37,641 nt of DNA from positions 1-37,641 of the forward strand of contig NZ_QZWH01000023.1 of the NCBI RefSeq assembly GCF_003601925.1, written 5' to 3'. The DNA is from Buttiauxella izardii (GTDB lineage: Bacteria > Pseudomonadota > Gammaproteobacteria > Enterobacterales > Enterobacteriaceae). The position numbers and the translations under genes were made by a program. The notes beneath the pieces are model-generated. The model was not told the DNA's origin. It saw nothing but the letters and a program-made list of their open reading frames with translations, and did no database searches. Below, one piece after another: positions 23,580 through 32,605 of the stretch (its first letter is position 1; every line of letters starts with the position of its first letter).

Positions 23580-24451
23580 TGGAGTGGAGTCTGAAACAGG
23601 GCAAATGGCAGGCGTATCAGCGCCTGATGCGGCTGGATAAGCCGATTGGCTCGCTTTTATTGCTATGGCCGACGTTATGGGCGCTGTGGCTGGCAACGCC
23701 AGGCGTACCGCCGCTGACCATTCTTTGCGTGTTTATCGCGGGCGTCTGGATGATGCGCGCCGCAGGCTGCGTGGTAAACGACTACGCCGACCGTAAATTT
23801 GATGGTCATGTTAAACGCACGGCACACCGGCCTTTACCGAGCGGGGCGGTTAGCGAGAAAGAAGCGCGCATCTTATTTGTGGTGCTGGTGCTGCTGTCGT
23901 TTTTACTGGTGCTGACGCTCAACAAAATGACAATTTTGTTGTCAGTAGCGGGGTTGGCGCTGGCCTGGGTTTATCCGTTTATGAAGCGCTACACCCATCT
24001 GCCACAGGTGGTATTGGGTGCTGCATTTGGCTGGTCAATTCCGATGGCCTTTGCTGCGGTGAGCGAGTCTGTGCCGCTCAGTTGCTGGTTGATGTTTTTG
24101 ACCAATATCTGCTGGGCAGTGGCTTACGACACGCAATATGCAATGGTCGACCGCGATGACGATTTGAAGATTGGCATTAAATCCACGGCGATATTGTTTG
24201 GCCGTTTTGACAATTTAATCATCGGTATTTTGCAGGTTGCAGTTATGGTCTTGCTGGCGGTGATTGGCTGGCTGAACGGTCTGGGTGGGGCATTTTACTG
24301 GTCGATTGCTCTGGCGGGTGCGCTATTTGTGCATCAACAACGTCTGACGGCGAACCGTGACCGCGATGCTTGTTTCCGTGCCTTCCTGAATAATAACTAC
24401 GTTGGGCTGGTGTTGTTTATTGGCCTGGTGCTGAGTTACGTACACTTCTAA
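23579..24451 (+). CDS. ubiA: 4-Hydroxybenzoate octaprenyltransferase
   Basis: UbiA is an inner-membrane prenyltransferase that attaches the polyprenyl chain to 4-hydroxybenzoate. The product has 290 residues if ATG 23579 is used, the E. coli length ([10 protein letters not shown]); ATG 23576, one codon earlier, is an alternative. GAGG at 23568-23571 serves both. Two Asp-rich Mg-diphosphate motifs are clear: N67-DYAD71-RKFD75 and the second motif with [14 protein letters not shown]. About nine hydrophobic helices surround them. It forms an operon with ubiC. The convergent plsB gene ends 126 bp away, with a large palindromic repeat between. Confidence 0.97.
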   Translation: MEWSLKQGKWQAYQRLMRLDKPIGSLLLLWPTLWALWLATPGVPPLTILCVFIAGVWMMRAAGCVVNDYADRKFDGHVKRTAHRPLPSGAVSEKEARILFVVLVLLSFLLVLTLNKMTILLSVAGLALAWVYPFMKRYTHLPQVVLGAAFGWSIPMAFAAVSESVPLSCWLMFLTNICWAVAYDTQYAMVDRDDDLKIGIKSTAILFGRFDNLIIGILQVAVMVLLAVIGWLNGLGGAFYWSIALAGALFVHQQRLTANRDRDACFRAFLNNNYVGLVLFIGLVLSYVHF

Positions 24452-24457
24452 ACATTC

Positions 24458-24575
24458 CCCTCATCCCGGCCTTCTCCCCAAGGGAGAAGGAGAAAACCGG
24501 GCATTCCCCTCTCCTCAAGGGCAAAGGAGAAAACCGGCAATTCCCCTCTCCCGTGGGAGAGGGTTAGGGTGAGGG
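24458..24575. repeat. Palindromic repeat, copy C (three modules)
   Basis: It begins CCCTCATCCCGGCC and ends GGGTTAGGGTGAGGG, the same ends and orientation as copy A. The modules CTTCTCCCCAAGGGAGAAG (24470-24488), a degenerate middle one (about 24506-24527) and CCCTCTCCCGTGGGAGAGGG (about 24544-24563) alternate with two GAGAAAACCGG spacers. It lies between convergent ubiA and plsB and may serve as 3' stem-loops for both. Confidence 0.87.
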
Positions 24576-24577
24576 CG

Positions 24578-27016
24578 TTACTCAGTCGCAGCCTGCGACG
24601 TCGCACTTTCAATCGTCAAACGCACATCCGGCATGATTAGCTCTGCCAGCATTTGGTAGACCTTCATGGTTTCGGTTGGCTCCGCATCTCCGGTATCGCT
24701 GATATAACCTTCATCACGCAGGGTAAGAACCAGCGAGGTGAACACGGCTTTATCAAAGAATTCCGGTGCGTTAATGCCATGCAATACCGACAAACGCTGG
24801 GCAACGGTGCGGCTTTCGCGCTCCAGTGTCCCACGGTTGATGGACGGATTCGCGCTCAACAGCCAGAAAGTAATCGCGTAACGTTGCAGCGTTTCACGCA
24901 CACCCGCCGCCAGAAGCTGCATGGTGCGGGAACGCGCCGGGTTAATCAGCACTTCATCACCCGCAAGGGTAATCAGTTCCTGACGAACCAGCTCATTGAG
25001 CAACGCATCCATTTCACTGGCAAGGTCCGCTTTATCCCAACGCAGGAACAACTCGGCTTTCAGCATCGGGTAAAGTAACTCGACCTGGCGCAGAAGCTCA
25101 GTGCGCGAAATATGGCGATGCTGCGTGATAATCGCCGCCAGCAGAGAAGGCAACACCAGCATATGCAGGATGTTGTTACGGTAGTAAGTCATCAATACCG
25201 CCTGCTCGCGCGGCAGAATGATGATGTCACCGATAGTGTCCTTCTCGACTTCGAACTTGTTCATCTGCAACGCGTGTTCAATCAACGCTTCTGCTGGCTG
25301 GCCTGGCGCGGTGGCGTCCGGTGAATACGGCACGTTACGCAGCAGGCTCAGGTAGCAGTTGAGTTGTTCGGTCAATTGCTCACGAGTGAGTGAACGCTGA
25401 CGCGACGCTAACAGCGCGGTACAACACAAGTTCATGGCGTTTGCCGCACCCGCATTGTTGATACGCACCATTAATTCAGCGGCAATTTCATTGACCGTTG
25501 GCGTCAGCCACGCCGGGCGAATCGCTTCGATTGGATCGATTGGATCGATTGAATCACGCCATTCAGGAACGCGCTGGTTGAGGAAGGTCATCAACGGCAT
25601 TGGTTCGCCGAAGTTAACATAGCCCTGGCCGAGATTACGCAGCTTGCTTAAGCCGCGCACCATCTGCATAAAGCTCTCTTTCTCTTTGGTCGCCCCGCGC
25701 AGTTCTTTGGCGTAAGTGCCCACTTCCATAACGTGTTCGTAGCCGATGTAAATTGGCACCAACGTAATCGGGCGAGTACCGCCGCGCAGCATGGCCTGAA
25801 TGGTCATCGACAGCGTGCCGGTTTTCGGGTCAAGCAAACGCCCGGTGCGCGAACGGCCACCTTCCACAAAGTATTCAACGGAATAGCCACGGCTGAACAA
25901 CTCGCCAAGATATTCACGGAACACGGTGGAATAGAGTTTGCTGCCTTTAAAGGTGCGGCGAATAAAGAACGCGCCCAGGCGGCGGAAAATCGGGCCGGCT
26001 GGCCAGAAGTTCAGGTTGATACCCGCCGCGATGTGCGGTGGTACTAGCCCCTGGTGATAAAGCACATAAGACAGAAGCATGTAGTCCATGTGGCTGCGGT
26101 GGCAGGGAACATAGACAATCTCGTGGCCGTCGTGAGCCAGTTGACGCACGCGTTCAGCATTGTGAACGTTAATGCCCTGGTACAAACGGTTCCACGTCAG
26201 ACCCAACACGCGGTCGGTCAAACGAACGGCTTCATAGGAGAAGTTCGCCGCAATCTCTTCCATTAATGCGACAGCATTTTGCTGCGCTTTTTCATGGGAG
26301 ATTTTCTTGCTGCGCGCTTCATCTTCTACCGCTCGCGCGATAGCTTTTGAAGCCAGAAGTTTGTTAAACAGATCCTGGCGCACCGGCAGACGCGGCCCGA
26401 CAGTCGCCAGGCGCTGACGTGCAAAGTGCATACGGGCAACACGCGCCAGTTTCTGAGCGATTTTTTTATCTGTGCCGTGGTCGGTTGCCATCTGGCGCAG
26501 CGAAACCGGTGCAGAGAAACGCACAAAGCTGTCGCGCCCAAGCCAGGATACCGCGAAGAATTTCTGAATGCCGTTAAGCATTTTCAATGGCGGATTAATT
26601 TCGCCTTTTTCGCGACCCGGTGAGCGGCCAAACATGACCGAAACCGGCACCATCTGCACATCCAGGTTTGGATTGCTGCGGTGCAAATCGAGATAGTCAT
26701 GGAACAGCTTGATCGACTCTTCTTTTGGCGTGTAATACGTGAATACACGCGGGCCGCCATGGATAAAGACATAGCGCGGCAGTACCGCTCCGTCGATTTC
26801 TAACGGCTCAAGAGGATCGGGCAAGTTATGCGCGAGGCATTGAGCGCGCAGCGTTAATAAGTCCGCCTTTGAGTTATAGGGCAGCACGTACATTATTGGA
26901 CGTGTGGGATCTAAGCCCAGTTCGGCTTGTGGATCTGCCGGAATGGACTTGCTCTTTACCAGAACGCCTAATGGTAAATTAAGTAATTTGTAGTAGATTC
27001 TTGGCCAGCCTGACAT
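24578..27016 (-). CDS. plsB: Glycerol-3-phosphate 1-O-acyltransferase PlsB
   Basis: PlsB is the inner-membrane acyltransferase that makes lysophosphatidic acid from glycerol-3-phosphate and acyl-ACP or acyl-CoA, the first step of phospholipid synthesis. The protein has 812 residues (807 in E. coli). The acyltransferase motifs are present in order: His306 and Asp311 in [10 protein letters not shown], then [22 protein letters not shown] and LVPIYIGYE. Residues near 497-506 contain a small tandem insertion ([10 protein letters not shown] against SIDPIEA in E. coli) caused by a 9-bp repeat. ATG 27016 has only a weak ribosome site. It is divergent from dgkA across 126 bp, as in E. coli, and the last codons abut the repeat copy C. 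Confidence 0.98.
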   Translation of the reverse strand: MSGWPRIYYKLLNLPLGVLVKSKSIPADPQAELGLDPTRPIMYVLPYNSKADLLTLRAQCLAHNLPDPLEPLEIDGAVLPRYVFIHGGPRVFTYYTPKEESIKLFHDYLDLHRSNPNLDVQMVPVSVMFGRSPGREKGEINPPLKMLNGIQKFFAVSWLGRDSFVRFSAPVSLRQMATDHGTDKKIAQKLARVARMHFARQRLATVGPRLPVRQDLFNKLLASKAIARAVEDEARSKKISHEKAQQNAVALMEEIAANFSYEAVRLTDRVLGLTWNRLYQGINVHNAERVRQLAHDGHEIVYVPCHRSHMDYMLLSYVLYHQGLVPPHIAAGINLNFWPAGPIFRRLGAFFIRRTFKGSKLYSTVFREYLGELFSRGYSVEYFVEGGRSRTGRLLDPKTGTLSMTIQAMLRGGTRPITLVPIYIGYEHVMEVGTYAKELRGATKEKESFMQMVRGLSKLRNLGQGYVNFGEPMPLMTFLNQRVPEWRDSIDPIDPIEAIRPAWLTPTVNEIAAELMVRINNAGAANAMNLCCTALLASRQRSLTREQLTEQLNCYLSLLRNVPYSPDATAPGQPAEALIEHALQMNKFEVEKDTIGDIIILPREQAVLMTYYRNNILHMLVLPSLLAAIITQHRHISRTELLRQVELLYPMLKAELFLRWDKADLASEMDALLNELVRQELITLAGDEVLINPARSRTMQLLAAGVRETLQRYAITFWLLSANPSINRGTLERESRTVAQRLSVLHGINAPEFFDKAVFTSLVLTLRDEGYISDTGDAEPTETMKVYQMLAELIMPDVRLTIESATSQAATE
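25528..25554. repeat. 9-bp tandem repeat inside plsB
   Basis: Three units follow each other: CGATTGGAT, CGATTGGAT and CGATTGAAT. They are in frame and encode a repeated Ile-Asp-Pro. One extra unit relative to E. coli explains three of the five additional residues of PlsB. Confidence 0.85.
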
Positions 27017-27142
27017 AAACGATGTAAAGCCTCAGGTTAATGATGCAAATTCGCCGCAAGAATATCAGAATCTCACCCAGATTTCTGTGGCGTTACTATT
27101 TTGACAAGCATTGACGCAAATAATTTGAAAAGGTTGCCCAAA

Positions 27143-27511
27143 ATGGCGAGTAGTACCACTGGACTTACCCGTATTATCAAAGCTGCAGGCTATTCATGGA
27201 AAGGGCTCAAAGCGGCCTGGATCAACGAAGCTGCTTTTCGTCAGGAAGGCGTTTCGGCGGTTATCGCCATTGCCATTGCCTGTTGGTTAGACGTCGACCC
27301 GATTACCCGCATTTTACTGATTGGTTCAGTGGTACTGGTGATGATTGTCGAAATTCTCAATAGCGCTATTGAGGCACTTGTTGACCGCGTTGGCACTGAC
27401 TACCACGAACTTTCCGGGCGCGCCAAAGACATGGGCTCGGCTGCTGTATTAATCGCCATTATCCTCGCAGTGATTACCTGGGTCACGCTGCTTTGGCAGC
27501 ATTTGCGATAG
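27143..27511 (+). CDS. dgkA: Diacylglycerol kinase
   Basis: DgkA is a small trimeric inner-membrane kinase that phosphorylates diacylglycerol, recycling lipid from membrane-derived oligosaccharide synthesis. The start is ATG 27143 (MASSTTGLTRIIKAAGYS), giving 122 residues, the E. coli length; a TTG-led extension upstream is not supported. It has an N-terminal amphipathic helix and three membrane helices (about 30-48, 53-70 and 98-118). The conserved sites are Glu28 (NEAAFRQE) and the signature EILNSAIEALVDR with Glu69 and Glu76. It is divergent from plsB and lies upstream of lexA, as in E. coli. Confidence 0.97.
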   Translation: MASSTTGLTRIIKAAGYSWKGLKAAWINEAAFRQEGVSAVIAIAIACWLDVDPITRILLIGSVVLVMIVEILNSAIEALVDRVGTDYHELSGRAKDMGSAAVLIAIILAVITWVTLLWQHLR

Positions 27512-27556
27512 TCTTTCCAGAATAGTTAAGTGCCTGGTTTTTTGCTTAATTTGTGG

Positions 27557-27585
27557 TTCCAAATTCGCCTTTGACTGTATATACT
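27557..27585 (+). promoter_or_regulatory. lexA promoter
   Basis: TTCCAA (27557-27562) and TATACT (27580-27585) are separated by 17 bp and match the E. coli lexA promoter elements. The -10 lies inside the first SOS box, so LexA binding would block RNA polymerase. Confidence 0.8.
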
Positions 27586-27590
27586 CACAG
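27575..27590 (+). promoter_or_regulatory. LexA (SOS) box 1
   Basis: CTGTATATACTCACAG fits the consensus CTGT-N8-ACAG exactly and overlaps the lexA -10 element. Confidence 0.95.
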
Positions 27591-27595
27591 CATAA

Positions 27596-27611
27596 CTGTA
27601 TAAACACCCAG
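27596..27611 (+). promoter_or_regulatory. LexA (SOS) box 2
   Basis: CTGTATAAACACCCAG has a perfect left half and CCAG in place of ACAG. The 5-bp gap to box 1 matches the double SOS box of E. coli lexA. Confidence 0.92.
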
Positions 27612-27619
27612 GGGGCGGA

Positions 27620-28228
27620 ATGAAAGCGTTAACTACCAGGCAGCAAGAGGTGTTTGATCTTATTCGGGATCATATCAGCCAGACCGGCATGCCACCGACA
27701 CGTGCCGAGATTGCTCAACGTCTGGGGTTCCGTTCTCCGAACGCGGCGGAAGAGCATTTAAAAGCCCTCGCCCGTAAAGGCGTGATTGAGATTGTTTCTG
27801 GCGCTTCGCGTGGCATCCGCCTGCTGGTGGAAGAAATCACCGGTATCCCGCTGGTTGGGCGCGTCGCTGCTGGCGAACCGCTCCTGGCGCAGCAGCATAT
27901 CGAAGGCCATTACCAGGTTGATCCTTCATTATTCAAACCGAATGCCGACTTCCTGCTGCGCGTCAGCGGAATGTCGATGAAAGACATCGGTATTATGGAT
28001 GGTGATTTGCTGGCGGTGCATAAAACTCAGGATGTGCGAAACGGCCAGGTTGTGGTCGCGCGTATCGACGACGAAGTCACCGTTAAGCGCTTAAAACAGC
28101 AGGGGAATACCGTCCACCTGCTGCCAGAAAACCCAGAGTTTGAACCGATTGTGGTTGATCTGCGCGAGCACAACTTCTCTATCGAAGGTTTGGCTGTTGG
28201 CGTGATTCGCAACGGCGACTGGCTGTAA
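27620..28228 (+). CDS. lexA: SOS repressor LexA
   Basis: LexA represses the SOS regulon and cleaves itself when stimulated by RecA filaments. The protein has 202 residues, as in E. coli. The N-terminal winged helix-turn-helix (1-70) includes [21 protein letters not shown]. The cleavage bond is Ala84-Gly85 (RVAAGEPL), and the catalytic pair is Ser119 (SGMSMKD) and Lys156 (VTVKRLK). ATG 27620 has the strong GGGGGCGGA site. Two SOS boxes upstream provide autoregulation. dinF follows after a hairpin and probably shares the transcript. Confidence 0.99.
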   Translation: MKALTTRQQEVFDLIRDHISQTGMPPTRAEIAQRLGFRSPNAAEEHLKALARKGVIEIVSGASRGIRLLVEEITGIPLVGRVAAGEPLLAQQHIEGHYQVDPSLFKPNADFLLRVSGMSMKDIGIMDGDLLAVHKTQDVRNGQVVVARIDDEVTVKRLKQQGNTVHLLPENPEFEPIVVDLREHNFSIEGLAVGVIRNGDWL

Positions 28229-28237
28229 ATCTCTTCA

Positions 28238-28263
28238 GGTGATGCGCGTTTACGCGCATCACC
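28238..28263 (+). terminator. Stem-loop between lexA and dinF
   Basis: An 11-bp perfect stem GGTGATGCGCG / CGCGCATCACC closes loop TTTA. No T run follows, so it is not a full terminator. It may protect lexA mRNA or reduce read-through to dinF. Confidence 0.65.
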
Positions 28264-28298
28264 GCCTTCACTCTCTCTGATCTCGTCCTGGATTGGAT

Positions 28299-29630
28299 AT
28301 GCCACTCTTTTCTAAAGTCGACAAAGCCCTGTGGCTGCTCGCATTACCCATGATTTTCTCCAATATCACCGTGCCTTTATTGGGCCTGGTCGATACCGCC
28401 GTTATTGGTCATCTGGATAGCCCGGTCTATCTCGGTGGTGTCGCGATTGGTGCGACGGCAACCAGCTTCTTATTCATGTTGTTGCTGTTTCTGCGTATGA
28501 GCACCACGGGCTTAACCGCTCAGGCTTTCGGCGCGAATAACCCCTCCGCTTTAGCACGTGCACTGGTTCAGCCTTTATTGCTGGCATTGGGGGCGGGCTT
28601 CGTCATCGTTTTACTGCGTGAACCGCTTATCTCACTAGCGCTGCATATTGTTGGCGGCAATCAGGACGTGCTGTTTCAGGCGCGGCGTTTCCTTGAGATT
28701 CGCTGGTTAAGCGCCCCGGCATCTCTCGCAAATTTGGTGTTGCTCGGCTGGTTGCTCGGCGTTCAATACGCCCGCGCCCCGGTTATCTTGCTGGTAGTGG
28801 GCAACGTGCTGAATATCGTGCTTGATGTGTGGCTGGTGATGGGCTTGCAGATGAATGTTCAGGGTGCGGCACTGGCCACCGTGACCGCAGAATATGCGAC
28901 TTTCTTCATTGGCTTGCTGATGGTGAAAAAGGTGATGGGGTTGCGCGGTATCAGCTTTGAAATGCTCAAACAGGCCTGGCGCGGTAACGTCCGTCGCTTG
29001 TTGGCGCTTAACCGCGACATCATGCTGCGTTCGCTGTTATTACAGATTTGCTTTGCGTCAGTAACCATCTTTGGTGCGCGTTTAGGCAGCGAAATTGTCG
29101 CGGTTAATGCGGTTCTGATGACGCTATTAACTTTTACTGCCTATGCGCTCGATGGTTTTGCCTACGCTGTAGAAGCGCATTCCGGGCAGGCTTACGGGGC
29201 CGGAAATCGCGGGCAATTGCTCGAGGTTTGGGGCGCTGCGTGTCGCCAGGCGGGTTTAGTCGCGCTGATATTTGCCGTGATTTATGCTTTCTTTGGTGAG
29301 CAAATCGTTTCTCTTCTGACTTCAATCCCCGAGCTACAGCAGCAGGCGGATATCTATTTGCACTGGCAAATCATTTTGCCCGTCGTCGGTGTGTGGTGCT
29401 ATCTGCTTGATGGCATGTTTATCGGCGCAACACGCGGCACGGAAATGCGCAACAGCATGGCTGTCGCGGCCCTGGGTTTTGGCCTGTCGATGTTTACCGT
29501 ACCGTATTTAGGCAACCACGGCCTGTGGTTTTCATTAGCCGTTTTCCTGGCGTTACGAGGTTTGTCCCTGGGCTGGATCTGGCGTCGACACTGGCAAAAA
29601 AACACCTGGTTTAACAATGTGCAAAATTAA
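28299..29630 (+). CDS. dinF: MATE-family efflux protein DinF
   Basis: DinF is a multidrug and toxic compound extrusion (MATE) transporter in the inner membrane, SOS-induced with lexA in E. coli and linked there to oxidative and bile stress tolerance. The start is ATG 28299 (MPLFSKVDKALW), giving 443 residues; the two extra codons from TTG 28293 are not supported. About twelve hydrophobic helices form two six-helix halves. The conserved stretch LALPMIFSNITVPLLGLVDT opens the first half, and DGFAYAVEAHSGQAYG lies in the second. Only a weak GGAT-type ribosome site precedes it, 70 bp after the lexA stop. A substrate cannot be read from sequence. Confidence 0.96.
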   Translation: MPLFSKVDKALWLLALPMIFSNITVPLLGLVDTAVIGHLDSPVYLGGVAIGATATSFLFMLLLFLRMSTTGLTAQAFGANNPSALARALVQPLLLALGAGFVIVLLREPLISLALHIVGGNQDVLFQARRFLEIRWLSAPASLANLVLLGWLLGVQYARAPVILLVVGNVLNIVLDVWLVMGLQMNVQGAALATVTAEYATFFIGLLMVKKVMGLRGISFEMLKQAWRGNVRRLLALNRDIMLRSLLLQICFASVTIFGARLGSEIVAVNAVLMTLLTFTAYALDGFAYAVEAHSGQAYGAGNRGQLLEVWGAACRQAGLVALIFAVIYAFFGEQIVSLLTSIPELQQQADIYLHWQIILPVVGVWCYLLDGMFIGATRGTEMRNSMAVAALGFGLSMFTVPYLGNHGLWFSLAVFLALRGLSLGWIWRRHWQKNTWFNNVQN

Positions 29631-29787
29631 GCCGTTAGGTTAAAGATTCTTAGTTTTCCCCAAACCGCCATATCGTTGACTACAATTATTTCCACGTCCA
29701 GCAGAAACAGGGTGTCAGCCAAACGGAAACACCCGGACGATGGTAATTTATTGTTAGTAATTTTCACCGAACGATGAGGATATTATT

Positions 29788-29997
29788 ATGAATAAAGACG
29801 AAATCGGCGGTAACTGGAAACAGTTCAAAGGCACAGTAAAAGAGAAATGGGGCAAACTGACCGATGACGATATGACTGTCATCGAAGGCAAACGCGATCA
29901 GCTTGTCGGTAAAATCCAGGAACGCTATGGATATGAAAAGGATAAGGCAGAGGAAGAAGTCGTTGATTGGGAAACGCGTAATAAATACCGTTGGTAA
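29788..29997 (+). CDS. yjbJ: CsbD-family stress protein YjbJ
   Basis: The 69-residue protein is a CsbD-family member almost identical to E. coli YjbJ, an abundant, probably RpoS-dependent general stress protein with unclear function. It is soluble, highly charged and helical. The family pattern GNWKQFKGTVKEKWGKLTDD opens it, and it ends VDWETRNKYRW. ATG 29788 has TGAGGAT upstream. The 157-bp gap before it contains GACTACAATT near 29679-29688, similar to an RpoS-type -10, about 100 bp from the start. Confidence 0.96.
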   Translation: MNKDEIGGNWKQFKGTVKEKWGKLTDDDMTVIEGKRDQLVGKIQERYGYEKDKAEEEVVDWETRNKYRW

Positions 29998-30036
29998 TTA
30001 GTTTCCCTCAAGTGTGTTAACTCTCAGCCCTGCCCA

Positions 30037-30066
30037 GGTACAAGGATGTACCGTTCCCCTTTTTTA
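30037..30066. terminator. Possible terminator between yjbJ and zur
   Basis: GGTAC (30037-30041) pairs with GTACC (30048-30052), and a C/T-rich tract ending in six T follows at 30059-30065. The stem is short, so only a weak terminator for yjbJ is suggested. It just precedes the end of the convergent zur gene. Confidence 0.35.
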
Positions 30067-30579
30067 GCGTGATTTCTTCTTAGACTGAATCGAATGGTCA
30101 TGCCCGCATTCTTCCGGGTGACTGCATGCCTCCACTTCTGAACACGCGCTACATAATCCATGCGCTTCAATTACATTATGATGCAACGCAAACCCTAACT
30201 GGGCCGCCAGTTGATGCATGATGTCTTCCACACCTTCCGCGCCTTGTTCCTTCACCGCGCCACATCTGTCGCAAATAAACATCGCTGACGAGTGCGTTGG
30301 CTGATCAATCAAATGACACAAAACATAACTGTTAGTGGACTCTACACGGTGTACAAATCCTTGTTCGAGAAGAAAATCGAGCGCACGATACACCGTCGGG
30401 GGTTTCGCTTGCGGTTCACTGGCACGCAATAAATCCAGCAAATCATAAGCGCTGATTGCACCTGCTTGCTGTGTTAGTAAACGCAGCACTTCAAGGCGTT
30501 GTGGCGTCAGGCGCACATTACGCTGCTCGCATAGTTTTTCAGCCTGCGCTAACACGTTTTGTGAAGTCGTGATGTCCAT
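30064..30579 (-). CDS. zur: Zinc uptake regulator Zur
   Basis: Zur is the Fur-family repressor of zinc uptake genes, active when zinc is bound. The start is set at ATG 30579 (MDITTSQNVLAQAEKL); AGGGGA lies 6 bp before it but directly abuts the alternative ATG at 30585. The length is 171 residues, as in E. coli. The N-terminal winged helix has RLTPQRLEVLRLL and PPTVYRALDFLLEQGF. Zinc ligands match E. coli: structural Cys103, Cys106, Cys143 and Cys146, and regulatory His77, Cys88, His96 and Glu111. The end is His/Lys-rich. It is divergent from a cupin gene across 109 bp that contains a dyad. Confidence 0.98.
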   Translation of the reverse strand: MDITTSQNVLAQAEKLCEQRNVRLTPQRLEVLRLLTQQAGAISAYDLLDLLRASEPQAKPPTVYRALDFLLEQGFVHRVESTNSYVLCHLIDQPTHSSAMFICDRCGAVKEQGAEGVEDIMHQLAAQLGFALHHNVIEAHGLCSACSEVEACSHPEECGHDHSIQSKKKSR

Positions 30580-30633
30580 CAGCATTCCCCTGTAGATTAG
30601 CCCTACACTTTACCACAATGCGCAAAAAACGCC

Positions 30634-30649
30634 GAATGGTGCGCCATTC
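30634..30649. promoter_or_regulatory. Dyad in the zur-cupin intergenic region
   Basis: GAATGG (30634-30639) and CCATTC (30644-30649) are inverted with a 4-base TGCG centre. The dyad lies 40 bp before the cupin gene and 55 bp before zur. It does not match the AT-rich Zur consensus well. A role as operator for one or both genes is inferred. Confidence 0.35.
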
Positions 30650-30688
30650 TGGTCACATCCTTTTGAGATGACTACCCCGGAGTTTGTT

Positions 30689-31192
30689 ATGACTAAACCT
30701 GATTGCATTCGCCACTGGAAAGATCTGGAAGGTGAAGATGATTCGACCTATCCCGATAGCACAGAACTCTTTTCTATCGGCGCGCCGCTGGCCCGTAAAC
30801 TGTGTTTAACACGCCTGGGGATTCATCACGAACGCTTGCTGCCGGGTCGCCGTACCTCTTACCCCCACGCCGAAAGCAGTGAAGAAGAGTTCGCATATGT
30901 TCTCGAAGGGCATCCGCAAGTGTGGATTAACGGTCATCTTTACGCGCTGGAGCCCGGTGACAGTGTCGGTTTTCCGGCTGGAACCGGCGTCTGCCATACT
31001 TTTATTAATAACACCGAACATGAAGTTCGGCTGCTCATTGTCGGCGAGGCCAATAAAGCAGAAAACAGAATTTACTACCCCCTAAACCCCTCTTACGCAG
31101 CACAACGTAAAGACAGCTGGATTGACCATCCGCCGCAATTCTTTGGTGCGCATAACGGGCTGCCTTCCCGTAAAACGAACGGTAAGCTATAA
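30689..31192 (+). CDS. Cupin-domain protein
   Basis: The 167-residue product is a single-domain cupin of unknown substrate. Start is ATG 30689 (MTKPDCIRHWKDLEG), with CCCGGAG at 30676-30682; ATG 30668 is an alternative without a clear ribosome site. Cupin motif 1 reads from Gly53 with His60 and Glu66 to Gly74 (SYPHAESSEEEFAYVLEG), missing the second His of the usual HxH pair. Motif 2 is GDSVGFPAGTGVCHTFINN with Pro96, His103 and Asn107. It likely binds one metal ion. There is no signal peptide. It is divergent from zur, in the place where K-12 has yjbL and yjbM, so a zinc-linked role is possible but unproven. Confidence 0.85.
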   Translation: MTKPDCIRHWKDLEGEDDSTYPDSTELFSIGAPLARKLCLTRLGIHHERLLPGRRTSYPHAESSEEEFAYVLEGHPQVWINGHLYALEPGDSVGFPAGTGVCHTFINNTEHEVRLLIVGEANKAENRIYYPLNPSYAAQRKDSWIDHPPQFFGAHNGLPSRKTNGKL

Positions 31193-31361
31193 ATAAGCCT
31201 ATAGGAAATAAAGAAATATTAACCCGAGCAGAATGATTCGGGGTGCCGTTGGGTGAATGAACCCGCTTTTTAGTCTTTTCTTCACAGCAGTATCCACTCC
31301 TGTTGGTTTTGTACTGACAGGGGCCGATTCTACAAACTGAAGTCAGACAGGCGGGCAGTAA

Positions 31362-32600
31362 ATGATAAAAATCAGAACCCTGGCGGCGTTAAACGCTGCC
31401 TTTTTATTTATGGCAAACAACGCAAATGCGGCAGGAACATGGGCGGAAACACGCAATGATGCAATGGGCGGCACCGGTGTAGCATCGTCCCGTTGGAGCA
31501 GCGCAGCCCTGATTAACCCGGCGTTACTTACCAAGAACCAGGAAGGCGATAACGTAGGACTGCTTATTCCCTCCGCCGGAATGCAAATAACCGACCCTCA
31601 TAACCTGCAAGATAACATCGATGACATCAGCAACTCGGCTGAGGATTATCTGAATTACACCTTTATTCCCATTCAGCAGATTATTCGGAATCCCGGGATA
31701 TATCGCCAGATGCAAAGCGATGCGGCCGATCTCTCTTCGCAGCTTAAAGATGTGAGAGGCGATGAAGCGCGAGCGAAGGCGGGTGGGGCAATCGCGGTGA
31801 GTATCCCGAATGAAACTCTGCCTTTTGCTTTTGTCGCAAAAGTGTATGGGACAGCCAAAGTGTCGTCAGACATCACGCAGCATGACCTCGATTTCCTCGA
31901 CGGCATCGCCAATGGCACCGTTATCCCGAATCGCGATGACCTGAATAATCTGACTTCAAAAGGATTTGGCCGTGTGGGGATTGTCTCTGATTACGGCGTA
32001 GCGGTGGCGCATAAATTTGATATCGGCGGCGTGCCTGTTTCCGTTGGCGTGACGCCAAAGTTGCAGCAAACCTGGCTGTATAACTACAGCACCTCCGTTT
32101 ATCAGTACAAAAAGAATGATATCAGTAACAACCGTTACCGTAATTCAGACACCGGTTTTAACATTGATGCGGGGCTTGCCGCAGATTTTGGCGATTCCTG
32201 GACCGTGGGTTTGACCGGGCAAAACCTGATATCGCGCGATATCGACACCAAAGTGGTGGATGGTTTTAAAGATACTTACCAGATTCGCCCATTGGTCACG
32301 ACGGGCGTGGCCTGGCACAGTGATTTAGTGGTGCTGACCACCGATGTTGATCTCACCGAAACGAAGAATTTCAAGAGCGAAGCGAATTCGCAATTTGCTG
32401 GCGTCGGCGCTGAAATCACGCCGCTACCCTGGCTTGCGGTGCGCGCGGGTTATCGTGCGGATATGCGATCCCATGAAAGCAACGTCTTTACAGGCGGTGT
32501 GGGTTTTGCGCCATTCGACCTCGTGCACATCGATCTCATGGGCCTGTATGGCGAAGACCAGACGTGGGGAGCGGGCGCACAACTTAGCATGACCTTCTGA
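31362..32600 (+). CDS. TraF-family (TraF_2) outer-membrane barrel protein
   Basis: The 412-residue product resembles the chromosomal family called conjugal transfer protein TraF (Pfam TraF_2), a name that does not show a role in conjugation here. A signal peptide of about 24 residues (MIKIRTLAALNAAFLFMANN) ends ANA before AGTWAETRND. The opening RNDAMGGTGVASSRWSSAALINPALL recalls the N-terminus of FadL/OmpP1-type channels. Many alternating strands, a stretch of about 60 residues rich in Asp/Asn/Ser (60-120), and the C-terminal Phe (LSMTF) fit an outer-membrane beta barrel. No other transfer genes lie nearby. It is single, with its own 169-bp upstream gap, and a hairpin follows. Function unknown. 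Confidence 0.85.
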   Translation: MIKIRTLAALNAAFLFMANNANAAGTWAETRNDAMGGTGVASSRWSSAALINPALLTKNQEGDNVGLLIPSAGMQITDPHNLQDNIDDISNSAEDYLNYTFIPIQQIIRNPGIYRQMQSDAADLSSQLKDVRGDEARAKAGGAIAVSIPNETLPFAFVAKVYGTAKVSSDITQHDLDFLDGIANGTVIPNRDDLNNLTSKGFGRVGIVSDYGVAVAHKFDIGGVPVSVGVTPKLQQTWLYNYSTSVYQYKKNDISNNRYRNSDTGFNIDAGLAADFGDSWTVGLTGQNLISRDIDTKVVDGFKDTYQIRPLVTTGVAWHSDLVVLTTDVDLTETKNFKSEANSQFAGVGAEITPLPWLAVRAGYRADMRSHESNVFTGGVGFAPFDLVHIDLMGLYGEDQTWGAGAQLSMTF

Positions 32601-32605
32601 TGACA

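Noticed and set aside
30600-30660. Zur box in the zur-cupin gap
   Set aside because: The dyad there has GAATGG/CCATTC arms with a GC-rich centre and does not match the AT-rich Zur consensus, so it was not called a Zur site.
31362-32600. TraF-like gene as evidence of a conjugative element
   Set aside because: No relaxase, type IV secretion, integrase or attachment sites are present and flanking genes are core genes. The name reflects family labelling only.
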